Assembly (NCBI GenBank): GCA_020025175.1
Contig: JAHHSM010000006.1
Coordinates: forward strand, 1-46,610
Length of the DNA stretch: 46,610 nt
Origin: Oscillospiraceae bacterium
GTDB lineage: Bacteria > Bacillota > Clostridia > Oscillospirales > Oscillospiraceae
Direction of reading: 5' to 3'
Positions 20,761-28,104 of the stretch are shown one piece after another. Under the pieces are notes generated by a model. It was not told the origin of the DNA, did not search any database, and saw only the letters and a program-made list of their open reading frames with translations. Both the position numbers and the translations under genes were made by a program. Within the stretch, counting starts at the first letter, position 1, and the number at the start of each line of letters is the position of its first letter.

Positions 20761-22230
20761 TTAAGCCCCCGGCTGTTCACACACGCCCACAAACAGCAGC
20801 GTACCATCTGCATTGCGCAGGGCATACAAAAAGGGTCTGTTCAGATTCATGTCTACGATTTGATCCACATCCGCAATGGCAGCGGCTTCATCCTTTGCAA
20901 TTTCCGTGTATGCCGCCGCTTCCACGCCGTTTTCATCGATGGAAAAAGCTGTTCCCTGCTCCACGGCGCCGATGCTGCTCGGGCTGTCCGACGCGGCGCT
21001 GAAATCCGCCGCAGCTGTGAAAGCATCGCAGATGCCCAGCCCCTTGAGCATCGGTATCAGATCCAGCTGAAACTCCTGCTTGAATTTCGGCACCGCCCAG
21101 GCAATCCTGCAGTTTACCGCGCTGTTTTCATGCAGCAGTGTCTGCAGCCCTTCTTCACTCAAAAGGCGCGCAAGACTGATCTCCTCCTTTGGAAGAACAA
21201 ATACCATTTCGCTGCCGCTCATAAAGGTCAGCGCCGCTTTTGTATAATGCTCCCCCTGCTCCACCTGTCCGATGCTCTCTGTATGCATAAAGTCCGCCTC
21301 ATGCTCCCCGCCCTTTGCATCGGTAAACACCGCCTGCTTTGTAGCACTTTCGTCAAAGACATCAGACCAGGTATCCTTATAATAAATCGTATTGAGCAGC
21401 ACCTCCGGCGTGCCTGCATCGTGCTGAAACTCCGGTGCCAGGAGCCCATTCGTCTGCTCTTTGACCCAATTTTTCATTTTTTCATTAGTCTTTTTACTGA
21501 AATTGACCTCAAACAGCTCCGCGGAAAAATTCTCCTTCAGCCGCTTCTGATAGGCTTCTTTTGCAGCGATATCCTTGCGCATCCAGACGGAATTGGCAAG
21601 ATAAAGCTTGCTGTACTCCTCATCCCGATGCAGGGTGTTCAGCAGAGCGCCGCAGTTTTTCGCCAGCTGCTCCGTATCCTCTGCACCCAGCAGATCATAC
21701 ATCTGCTTTTGGGTTGTTCCTGCTGCACCGGTGGCCGCCATGGACAGCGCATAGTAAAGGCTGATGGGACTGTAGCAGTAATTCTCCTGCCCCGAAAGCA
21801 GCTCTGCTGCGCTCCTTGCTGCAAAACTCTCCACATCTTCTGCAAATGCAGTGCCTTCTTTTGCACCTTCAAACCGGATCCAACTGTCTTCAATCAGCAC
21901 ATCAATCGCATTTTCCGATACATACTGATATACATATCCGACACCGAAATTAGACTGCTTTTCCTTTTGCGGAATTGCCGTTTCGTCCACGGTCGTTTCC
22001 GTCTCACCATCCATTAACGTACCACAAGTATGCTCAAAATCGCTTTCCTGTCCTGTACTGTAATACAGCCGTCCGTTCACATAGAGCATCCGCTCCGGCG
22101 GCTCCACCTGCGAAGGACCATTTGCCGCAGGCTTGACAGGGTCTTTCGCCCCCTGCGTGTCGCAGGCTGTCATGGACAGTACTATCACAACCGCCATAAG
22201 GCATGCTATCCATCCTTTTCTTCCCTGCAT
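20761..22230 (-). CDS. Lipoprotein serpin with N-terminal extension, copy 2
   Basis: 489 residues. The lipobox SMTAC (Cys23) is followed by an extra region of about 100 residues before the serpin domain, absent from the neighbour at 19496-20725. The serpin core is complete (NYCYSPISLYYALSMAATGAAG, LLNTIYYKDTW, RPFLYALRNADGT). The hinge IDENGVEAAAYTEIAK is inhibitory in type. The loop after it is Ala/Asp-rich and about six residues longer than in alpha-1-antitrypsin, and differs from copy 1, so the two probably target different proteases. It starts 14 nt after the anti-sigma-like gene and is 35 nt before copy 1. The pair looks like a tandem duplication with divergence. Confidence 0.95.
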   Translation of the reverse strand: MQGRKGWIACLMAVVIVLSMTACDTQGAKDPVKPAANGPSQVEPPERMLYVNGRLYYSTGQESDFEHTCGTLMDGETETTVDETAIPQKEKQSNFGVGYVYQYVSENAIDVLIEDSWIRFEGAKEGTAFAEDVESFAARSAAELLSGQENYCYSPISLYYALSMAATGAAGTTQKQMYDLLGAEDTEQLAKNCGALLNTLHRDEEYSKLYLANSVWMRKDIAAKEAYQKRLKENFSAELFEVNFSKKTNEKMKNWVKEQTNGLLAPEFQHDAGTPEVLLNTIYYKDTWSDVFDESATKQAVFTDAKGGEHEADFMHTESIGQVEQGEHYTKAALTFMSGSEMVFVLPKEEISLARLLSEEGLQTLLHENSAVNCRIAWAVPKFKQEFQLDLIPMLKGLGICDAFTAAADFSAASDSPSSIGAVEQGTAFSIDENGVEAAAYTEIAKDEAAAIADVDQIVDMNLNRPFLYALRNADGTLLFVGVCEQPGA

Positions 22231-22244
22231 CGTTCATTCTCCTT

Positions 22245-22856
22245 TCAAAACAGTATGCTCAAATCGTCGCAATAAAAATAATAGTCATTGAGTTTTACAA
22301 CTGCGTTTTCCACATCGCCCAATGCCTCGACTGTTTCACCAGAATCCAGGATGATTGCAATTTTTACGGTAAAATGAAGCTCTTCCTCGTTATTTTCCGC
22401 CACAGTCACTTTTGCGCGGCGCAGCTGATCCAACAGTCGCGCGGCACGTCCGCTCTGAGGCACGGCTCCGTTCTCCGGAACCACAGTATCGCTATCCCCT
22501 TTTTGTGTTTCTATCGTTGCAGAGTCATAGGAGTCCCTCATGGATTCCACCCGGACCTCCACAATGACAGCAGAACCCCAGATACCCTCCAGCACATCCT
22601 GCTGCGATGCCTCAGCTCCGCCTTTTATCATTTCCAGCGCAGCATCATTACAGTCGCCCGACGCAGAGGAGCCCATGCGGAAAGAATGCATCACATTGGG
22701 TACTGCCAGCACAACAACAAGGCAAAAGCAGGCTGCCAGCACATACCAGTGCCGATAGTGCTGTTTGTGCACCGTGCTTTGTTCTGCCCGCAGGAGCAGA
22801 TCGTCGCCCACATCGCCTACAGCCAGCAGAATCTGTTTTTCATCAATGCGTTTCAC
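22245..22856 (-). CDS. Single-pass anti-sigma-like membrane protein (serpin operon)
   Basis: 203 residues from GTG 22856 (GAGGAGG about 10 nt upstream), overlapping the sigma stop by 4 bases. An open frame further upstream overlaps the sigma gene and is rejected. The cytoplasmic part is about 37 residues, the membrane helix is about 38-54 (VLAACFCLVVVLAVPNV), and an external domain of about 145 residues follows with no recognised family. Coupling to the sigma gene and the same topology as 18249-18827 suggest an anti-sigma or signal-transducing role. The sequence has no obvious zinc anti-sigma motif. Confidence 0.7.
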   Translation of the reverse strand: MKRIDEKQILLAVGDVGDDLLLRAEQSTVHKQHYRHWYVLAACFCLVVVLAVPNVMHSFRMGSSASGDCNDAALEMIKGGAEASQQDVLEGIWGSAVIVEVRVESMRDSYDSATIETQKGDSDTVVPENGAVPQSGRAARLLDQLRRAKVTVAENNEEELHFTVKIAIILDSGETVEALGDVENAVVKLNDYYFYCDDLSILF

Positions 22857-23407
22857 AGTGCATATCCCTCCTCGCGCAAATAGATTTTCAGCTTTCCCCT
22901 GGTGCGGCTCAATCGTGTTTTCACCGCATTGGATCTCATATGATACCGCTCCGCAATGGATGCAATCGAATCCAGATACCAGTAGCGGCGCAGAAAAATA
23001 CTGCATTCCTTCTCCGGCAGTGTGCGCAGAAAGGCATCGATCAGCCGACTCAATTCCGCCGTTTCCAATGCATCTTCCGCACTTTCACCGCCACATTCCT
23101 TCAATTCCTCCAATGCAATATTCACCTCCCCGCCGCCGCGCTTCTGGGCTGTATTTCGGATGGAGCAATTGATCGACAGATTGCGGCAGATTCTGCCTAA
23201 AAATGTCCGCAGCACCACAGGCCGCTGAGGCGGGATGGCATTCCATGCACCAAGCCATGTATCGCTGACGCATTCCTCCGCATCTTCCTGCCGTGCAACA
23301 ATCCGCTGGGCAATGCTCCAGCAATAGGCACCATATTTCTCCTCACTCCGGGAAATCGCCTCCTCATTGCGGTTCCAATATAGCTCAATGATCTGCAGAT
23401 CCTCCAC
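22853..23407 (-). CDS. ECF-like RNA polymerase sigma factor (serpin operon)
   Basis: 184 residues, GTG start with GGGAGG 7 nt upstream. Region 2 includes EEKYGAYCWSIAQRIVARQEDAEECVSDTW and the following AWNAIPP, a pattern common in Clostridial ECF factors. Region 4 is LRTLPEKECSIFLRRYWYLDSIASIAERYHMRSNAVKTRLSRTR. It is the first gene of an operon with an anti-sigma-like protein and two serpins, so protease-inhibitor expression is probably tied to an envelope or external signal. The upstream promoter resembles that of the other sigma gene at 19314. Confidence 0.93.
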   Translation of the reverse strand: MEDLQIIELYWNRNEEAISRSEEKYGAYCWSIAQRIVARQEDAEECVSDTWLGAWNAIPPQRPVVLRTFLGRICRNLSINCSIRNTAQKRGGGEVNIALEELKECGGESAEDALETAELSRLIDAFLRTLPEKECSIFLRRYWYLDSIASIAERYHMRSNAVKTRLSRTRGKLKIYLREEGYAL

Positions 23408-23435
23408 ATTTTCGCCTCCCTGACTCTTCTACTTC

Positions 23436-23465
23436 AATACACAAAAAACATTCTGAAAGGTTACA
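23436..23465 (-). promoter_or_regulatory. Candidate ECF autoregulatory promoter (serpin operon)
   Basis: On the minus strand, TGTAACC (23459-23465), a 17-bp spacer and TGTATT (23436-23441). Nearly the same pair of elements stands before the second sigma operon (19335-19364). Confidence 0.5.
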
Positions 23466-23490
23466 GAAAATCAGAATTTTTTTCAAATAC

Positions 23491-23515
23491 AAAAAAGACC
23501 GCCCGGAGGCAGCCT
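23491..23515 (-). terminator. Terminator after the DUF3784-like gene
   Basis: In minus-strand RNA the stem AGGCUGCC / GGCGGUCU forms with two G-U pairs and a 4-nt loop, followed by UUUUUU (23491-23496). It begins a few bases after the stop at 23520. Confidence 0.75.
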
Positions 23516-23519
23516 TTTT

Positions 23520-23879
23520 TCAGCCTTTTCGATATTTCTTCAGCAGTTTTTCATTATCTGCGCGCATAGTAACCACGGCAACCGCAACCCACAGTGCTGT
23601 AGAAATCCAGTAAGCCACGGAGCCTGCTGCAACTGCCGCAAAACCGCCTGCAATGCAGATGACACCGCACAACGTAAACGCGCGGCAAACATACCTGCTC
23701 AACCCTTGCAAATCATACTGTTCACGCTGTGCGCTCGGCAGCCGATCAAAATTTGTGATCATAAAGGAAACCCTTTCGGGCTTTACTGTAAAGTAGACCG
23801 CAAAAATCAAAAACAGCAGCCCTTCCACCAAATTCAGCATAAACCACATGTTATTCACCAATTTTACCAGATCAAACAT
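23520..23879 (-). CDS. DUF3784-like small membrane protein
   Basis: 119 residues from ATG 23879 (GGAG 7-8 nt upstream), overlapping the previous gene by 8 bp. There are three hydrophobic segments (about 12-30, 67-86 and 87-105) and a polar loop with SAQREQYDLQGLSRYVCR, the type of loop seen in DUF3784/SdpI-related small membrane proteins. The function is unknown. It is the last gene of a three-gene unit (24403 to 23520) and is followed at once by a terminator. Confidence 0.6.
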   Translation of the reverse strand: MFDLVKLVNNMWFMLNLVEGLLFLIFAVYFTVKPERVSFMITNFDRLPSAQREQYDLQGLSRYVCRAFTLCGVICIAGGFAAVAAGSVAYWISTALWVAVAVVTMRADNEKLLKKYRKG

Positions 23880-24126
23880 TCTTTTTCTCCTTTTGCTTAC
23901 GGTAAGCCTCCGCCCGTGCCAAGCACTCCCGATGAATATCTTCCTCAATCTCCATTTGCGCCTGCGGATCATATTCTCTCAAACTGAGCATCCGGCGAAA
24001 TTCACCGGGATAAGGAAACTGCACATCATAATCCTCACCAAAACGTACCGTCACCTGTCCCTTTTCAACGGCTACAATGGTACCGCGTCCGCGATATTCG
24101 TGTACGACTTCTTTTCCAATCAGCAT
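23872..24126 (-). CDS. Small protein with a CarD/Tudor-like N-terminal fold pattern
   Basis: 84 residues. The first 45 residues read VVHEYRGRGTIVAVEKGQVTVRF then FPYPGEF. This is the beta-barrel pattern (V-H-x-x-G-x-G-x-I ... V-x-F ... Y-P-x-x-F) seen as a small module in many Firmicutes proteins. The C-terminal half is charged and helical (about 50-80, rich in Glu, Arg and Lys). The module suggests nucleic-acid or protein binding, but no activity can be assigned. It lies 10 nt after the 24137-24403 gene and overlaps the next, so all three are co-translated. Confidence 0.6.
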   Translation of the reverse strand: MLIGKEVVHEYRGRGTIVAVEKGQVTVRFGEDYDVQFPYPGEFRRMLSLREYDPQAQMEIEEDIHRECLARAEAYRKQKEKKNV

Positions 24127-24136
24127 ACTGCATCCC

Positions 24137-24403
24137 TCACTCTACCGGCGCATCCGGAAAATATGTATAATACTGCTCGTTCATCCATGCTTTCAAGGCA
24201 CTCAGATCTTCATTTTCGATAGTGAAATGCGTCTCTTTGATATCCGTTGCCTTTTCGTAGCACCACTGCGTATATGTTGCCACATCCAGCTCATTGGAGT
24301 CAAACTCCATATGAAAGCGATAGCGAAACTCGCCGATTGAACCGGTATAAACAGACGTAACACGCAATTCGTGCATCGTCAGTGCCTCGATTTCTTTTTT
24401 CAT
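24137..24403 (-). CDS. Hypothetical protein, 88 residues
   Basis: The start has AAGGAG about 10 nt upstream. The protein is acidic and soluble with no signal or membrane segment. Alternating hydrophobic residues in HELRVTSVYTGSIGEFRYRFHMEF suggest a beta-sheet N-terminal half, followed by helices. I do not recognise a family. It is the first gene of the unit with the Tudor-like and DUF3784-like proteins, so it may share their process. Confidence 0.6.
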   Translation of the reverse strand: MKKEIEALTMHELRVTSVYTGSIGEFRYRFHMEFDSNELDVATYTQWCYEKATDIKETHFTIENEDLSALKAWMNEQYYTYFPDAPVE

Positions 24404-24474
24404 CTTTTTTATACTCCTTCAATAGTTTCCCACGGTGCGATTTTCTGTGTCGGCAGGGCATGTCCTCTATGCCA

Positions 24475-26151
24475 TCATGCCGCTGTGGGACGATAATCAT
24501 TTTTATATTTTACAGAAGAAATTTTATAAGGAATGGCTTTGTGGTTTTTTTCTTTTACTCTGCCGTTATCCACATTCATGGTAAAGGTCTGTTGAAACAC
24601 CAGACAATTCTTATCCGAAGGATTGCGATTTCCCCCAAAGCACAAATTTCCCAAAGAGTAAACAATCTGCTTTCCCTTATAAGTTTCCACTTCCTGTACC
24701 ACATGGGGATGATGTCCGATAACCAGATCCGCGCCCTGATCGATACAATAACGTCCGATTGCCCGCTGTGTTGCATTGCTTTGATATTCTCCCTCTTCGC
24801 CCCAGTGGAAATTAAACACAATGATGTTTGCACCCCGCGCCCGCAGGTCCTGAATCGCATGGTTAATAAATTGCTTCTGCGCGCTGTTAAAGTACCACCC
24901 AAGATTGGATGCAAAGCCAATTTTAACGCCCTTTATTTCCACAATCGGCATCTGTCCAAATCCGGAAACCGCCACATAGGAAGATAAATTTTTCATCGTA
25001 TCCTTCAAGCCTCTATCGCCATAATCACGGGCATGGTTGTTTGCCACCGTTACCACTTCAACGCTGCCTGCCTTCAAGATCCCTGCATATTCAGATCGTC
25101 CCCTAAACAAAAACGCCTTTTCTTCTCTGGGAACATCATACGTTGTCAGTGCACCTTCAAAGTTCACCATAGTCAAATCATCTGTGCGAAACTCTTTCAC
25201 ATTACTGAAAAAGTAAGCTGCACCCATTTTATCATACATCTCATCAAAAGAACCCTTATACCCGGCTGTCCGGCTGCGTCCAAATGTGCAGTCACCGCCA
25301 AAAGTCATCGTAATATCCACCGTATCATAACCCGGTGCATTCTTCCAATTCGGATACACTGCCTGTACCTCTTTGGATTCATAGCAGCGCAGGACGGTAA
25401 CGATTGCCTGTTCAATCGTATAGGCACCCTTCTCTGCAAACGCACCCCGCACACCGCCCATCACAGCACGCCCATCTGCCGTTGTTCTTCCTGAGATATA
25501 CTTAACTGCCTCCCTTGCCCAACGAGGAATTGTATACCCGTCAGAAAAGGTTTTCGGTGCTGCATTGGCGTCTGGGCATCCCATCAAATTCATGCAGCGC
25601 TGCAGCATCACCGCCGCTTCACCACGGCTCAGAACACCTTCAGGCACAAAAAGGCCGTTTCCCTTTCCTTTCACAATATTCATTTTCGCCGCCAGTTCTA
25701 TGTACACGTCGTCCGTGTCCACGAAGCTGCTTCTAGTCTGATTGGGTATTTTCTCATTTACAGAGGACGTCCCTGCTTTCTTCAGATCAGCGTCCTCCGG
25801 TGGAACCGCCACGTTATATTGCACAAACAAAGAAGCCGTATCCGTTCCATTCCCCACTGCCACCAACTCAACAGCCAGTCTGGCAAACTGTGCTCTTGTA
25901 ATGCCGGCAGCATAATTTTCACCCAGAGCAAAATCTATGGGAACCAACTGGTTTTGATATGCCGCATACACTTCTTTTTTTGCCCAAGGGGCAACGTTCG
26001 CCGTTTGGGGCGGCATATTGACAATTTTCCCCTGCGTTTTTTCAGGGTTTTGTGCGTTCAATTCCTCGCCAAAGGCGCTTGTACACAGGCTCACCACGAT
26101 AGCACCGCAGACTCCCAATGCCGCACAGCGCCTGATCATGCCGTTGTGCAT
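24475..26151 (-). CDS. SLH-domain CapA-family protein
   Basis: 558 residues from ATG 26151 (SD GGAAGGAAGGG). A signal peptide (about 1-28) is followed by S-layer-homology-type repeats (about residues 60-230, for example GITRAQFARLAVELV and LSRGEAAVMLQRCM). The C-terminal half is a CapA/PGA_cap metallophosphatase-fold domain with TMTFGGDCTFGR, MVNFEGALT, VVTVANNHARDYG and DLVIGHHPHVVQEVE. The metal-binding Asp, Asn and His residues of the fold are present. CapA takes part in poly-gamma-glutamate capsule anchoring in Bacillus, but many homologues have no pgs/cap operon, as here. A cell-wall-associated hydrolase held by SLH domains is the best description. Confidence 0.9.
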   Translation of the reverse strand: MHNGMIRRCAALGVCGAIVVSLCTSAFGEELNAQNPEKTQGKIVNMPPQTANVAPWAKKEVYAAYQNQLVPIDFALGENYAAGITRAQFARLAVELVAVGNGTDTASLFVQYNVAVPPEDADLKKAGTSSVNEKIPNQTRSSFVDTDDVYIELAAKMNIVKGKGNGLFVPEGVLSRGEAAVMLQRCMNLMGCPDANAAPKTFSDGYTIPRWAREAVKYISGRTTADGRAVMGGVRGAFAEKGAYTIEQAIVTVLRCYESKEVQAVYPNWKNAPGYDTVDITMTFGGDCTFGRSRTAGYKGSFDEMYDKMGAAYFFSNVKEFRTDDLTMVNFEGALTTYDVPREEKAFLFRGRSEYAGILKAGSVEVVTVANNHARDYGDRGLKDTMKNLSSYVAVSGFGQMPIVEIKGVKIGFASNLGWYFNSAQKQFINHAIQDLRARGANIIVFNFHWGEEGEYQSNATQRAIGRYCIDQGADLVIGHHPHVVQEVETYKGKQIVYSLGNLCFGGNRNPSDKNCLVFQQTFTMNVDNGRVKEKNHKAIPYKISSVKYKNDYRPTAA

Positions 26152-26214
26152 TTCAGACCCTTCCTTCCGATTGTTGATAGATTCTATATACGATATCTCT
26201 AACAATTGATTTTA

Positions 26215-26243
26215 ATTATAGCAAATTCTAAACATGCACGCAA
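26215..26243 (-). promoter_or_regulatory. Promoter of the SLH-CapA gene
   Basis: On the minus strand, TTGCGT (26238-26243), a 17-bp spacer and TATAAT (26215-26220) with a TGC extended -10. The leader is about 58 nt. Confidence 0.75.
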
Positions 26244-26274
26244 TGCAGGTTATCCCTCCCATTTCGACATAAAA

Positions 26275-26307
26275 AGGGACCTCTTTTCCAAAGGAAAAGA
26301 GGTCCCT
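26275..26307. terminator. Terminator of the hydCBA operon
   Basis: The perfect 15-bp stem AGGGACCTCTTTTCC / GGAAAAGAGGTCCCT has an AAA loop, with TTTTT on the minus side. It lies 25 nt after the hydA stop. Confidence 0.9.
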
Positions 26308-26331
26308 AAACCAAGATAAAATATTGTGCAA

Positions 26332-28089
26332 TCAGAACTGCTGATTAACAGATCTCTTCACATAAGTGGTGTGCAGCAGCTCATGTGCTTTTTCGCTGCC
26401 AGGCTCACCCAAATAATTTGCATACAGCTCCAAAATATCCGGATTTTCGTGAGATTTACGCACTGCGTTGTTTTCATCCAAATGATAGAGCACCTTTGCA
26501 CGCTCAGCACGAATATCCATAAAGTTGCGAATGCTGTAAGGCACCTGAGGCTGACCGCCGCCGTTAACACAGCCGCCGGGGCAGCCCATGATCTCGATAA
26601 AGTGATACTGTGCCTCACCGTTTTTGATTTTATCCAGCAGGATGCGTGCATTGGCAAGACCGGACGCAACTGCAACGCGCACCGTGCCTGCACCGGCAAT
26701 GGTATAGTTCGCTTCCTTGATACCGCTGACACCGCGCACCTCTTCAAAGTCCACACCGGGTGCTTCCTGACCGGTAATTTTTTCCACCGCAGTACGCAAA
26801 GCCGCCTCCATAACGCCGCCGGTGGCGCCGAAAATCACGGCCGCACCGCTGCCGCTGCCCAGGGGATTATCAAAGCTTTCATCCGGCAGGGTATTAAACT
26901 CAATGCCGGCACACTCGATCATACGAGCCAGCTCGCGTGTTGTCAGGACATAATCCACATCCGGCATACCGTTTGCTGCCTGATTCGGACGGGTGATCTC
27001 AAACTTCTTTGCAGTACAGGGCATAACGGAAACCATCACAATATCCTTAGGATCGGTACCTGTTTTTTCTGCCCAATAGCTCTTGGCGATAGCGCCAAAC
27101 ATCTGATGAGGAGACTTGCAGGAGGACAAATGATCCGTCAGCTCAGGATAATAGTGCTCACAGTACTTGACCCATCCGGGGGAGCAGGATGTGATCATCG
27201 GCAGCCCCTTTCCCTTCTTGAACCGTTCAATAAACTCATGGCTTTCTTCCATGATGGTGAGGTCTGCGCCGAAGTTGGTATCAAACACTTTATCAAAGCC
27301 CAAACGGCGCAGTGCCGCAGCCATCTTTCCCTGCACATCAGTGCCAATGGGATTATCAAAGCACTCGCCCAATGCTGCGCGAACTGCGGGTGCAGTCTGC
27401 ACCAAAACGACCTTATTGGGATCATTGATGGCTTCAAATACTTCGTCGATACAGTATTTCTCCTGCAAGGCACCGGTGGGACAGACAGCAATGCACTGTC
27501 CGCAGGACACGCAAGATGTTTCCCCAAGACCCATTTTAAAGCCAGAGCCAATATTGGTTTTAAAGCCGCGCATATTTGCACCGATGACGCCGATGCCCTG
27601 GAACACGTCGCATGCGGCAACGCAGCGACGGCACAAAATGCACTTGCTGTTATCGCGAATCATATGCGGAGCACTGTCATCGATTTTGCTGGGGGGCTTC
27701 TCACCGGCATAACGCTCGGTAGTATCAATTGCATACTTTCTTGCCAAAGTTTGCAGCTCACAGTTGCCGCTGCGCACGCAGCTCAGGCAGGAGCAGTTGT
27801 GGTTGGACAGCATCAGCTGCAATGTCTTTCTGCGCGCGTCAATCACACGCTTGGTATTGGTCCAGATTTCCATGCCATCACGATCACAGGGATAAACGCA
27901 GGCTGTTACCAATGTCTTTGCGCCGGTCACTTCCGCAACGCACATACGACATGCGCCGATCTCATTGACATCCTTCATATAGCACAATGTAGGAATATCG
28001 ATGTGGGCAATGCGGGCAGCCTCCAGAATGGTAGATCCCTTTGGAACGGACACATCCATACCATTAATTTTAACTGTAATATTCTCCAT
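26332..28089 (-). CDS. hydA: [FeFe] hydrogenase catalytic subunit, bifurcating type (group A3)
   Basis: 585 residues. It makes or oxidises H2 in the cytoplasm. An N-terminal [2Fe-2S] domain has Cys36, 47, 50 and 64. Next come a His-Cys3 cluster segment (NHNCSCLSCVRSGNC), two [4Fe-4S] ferredoxin motifs (CILCRRCVAAC, CVSCGQCIAVCP) and the H-cluster domain. The three H-cluster signatures are present: TSCSPGWVKYCE, MPCTAKKFE and EIMGCPGGCVNGGGQP. The length and domain set match HndD/HydA. It is 15 nt after hydB, making a HydABC trimer that couples NADH and reduced ferredoxin to H2. It ends at a strong terminator. Confidence 0.97.
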   Translation of the reverse strand: MENITVKINGMDVSVPKGSTILEAARIAHIDIPTLCYMKDVNEIGACRMCVAEVTGAKTLVTACVYPCDRDGMEIWTNTKRVIDARRKTLQLMLSNHNCSCLSCVRSGNCELQTLARKYAIDTTERYAGEKPPSKIDDSAPHMIRDNSKCILCRRCVAACDVFQGIGVIGANMRGFKTNIGSGFKMGLGETSCVSCGQCIAVCPTGALQEKYCIDEVFEAINDPNKVVLVQTAPAVRAALGECFDNPIGTDVQGKMAAALRRLGFDKVFDTNFGADLTIMEESHEFIERFKKGKGLPMITSCSPGWVKYCEHYYPELTDHLSSCKSPHQMFGAIAKSYWAEKTGTDPKDIVMVSVMPCTAKKFEITRPNQAANGMPDVDYVLTTRELARMIECAGIEFNTLPDESFDNPLGSGSGAAVIFGATGGVMEAALRTAVEKITGQEAPGVDFEEVRGVSGIKEANYTIAGAGTVRVAVASGLANARILLDKIKNGEAQYHFIEIMGCPGGCVNGGGQPQVPYSIRNFMDIRAERAKVLYHLDENNAVRKSHENPDILELYANYLGEPGSEKAHELLHTTYVKRSVNQQF

Positions 28090-28104
28090 TATGGTTTCCC
28101 TCCC

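Noticed and set aside
22857..23006. 50-residue N-terminal extension of the anti-sigma-like protein
   Set aside because: It overlaps the sigma gene in another frame; a GTG with a strong SD at 22856 gives a normal GTGA overlap instead.
26169..26208. TTGTTGA ... CTAACAA half-sites before the SLH-CapA gene as a Rex operator
   Set aside because: The arms are about 20 bp apart instead of 4, so they do not fit the Rex dimer.
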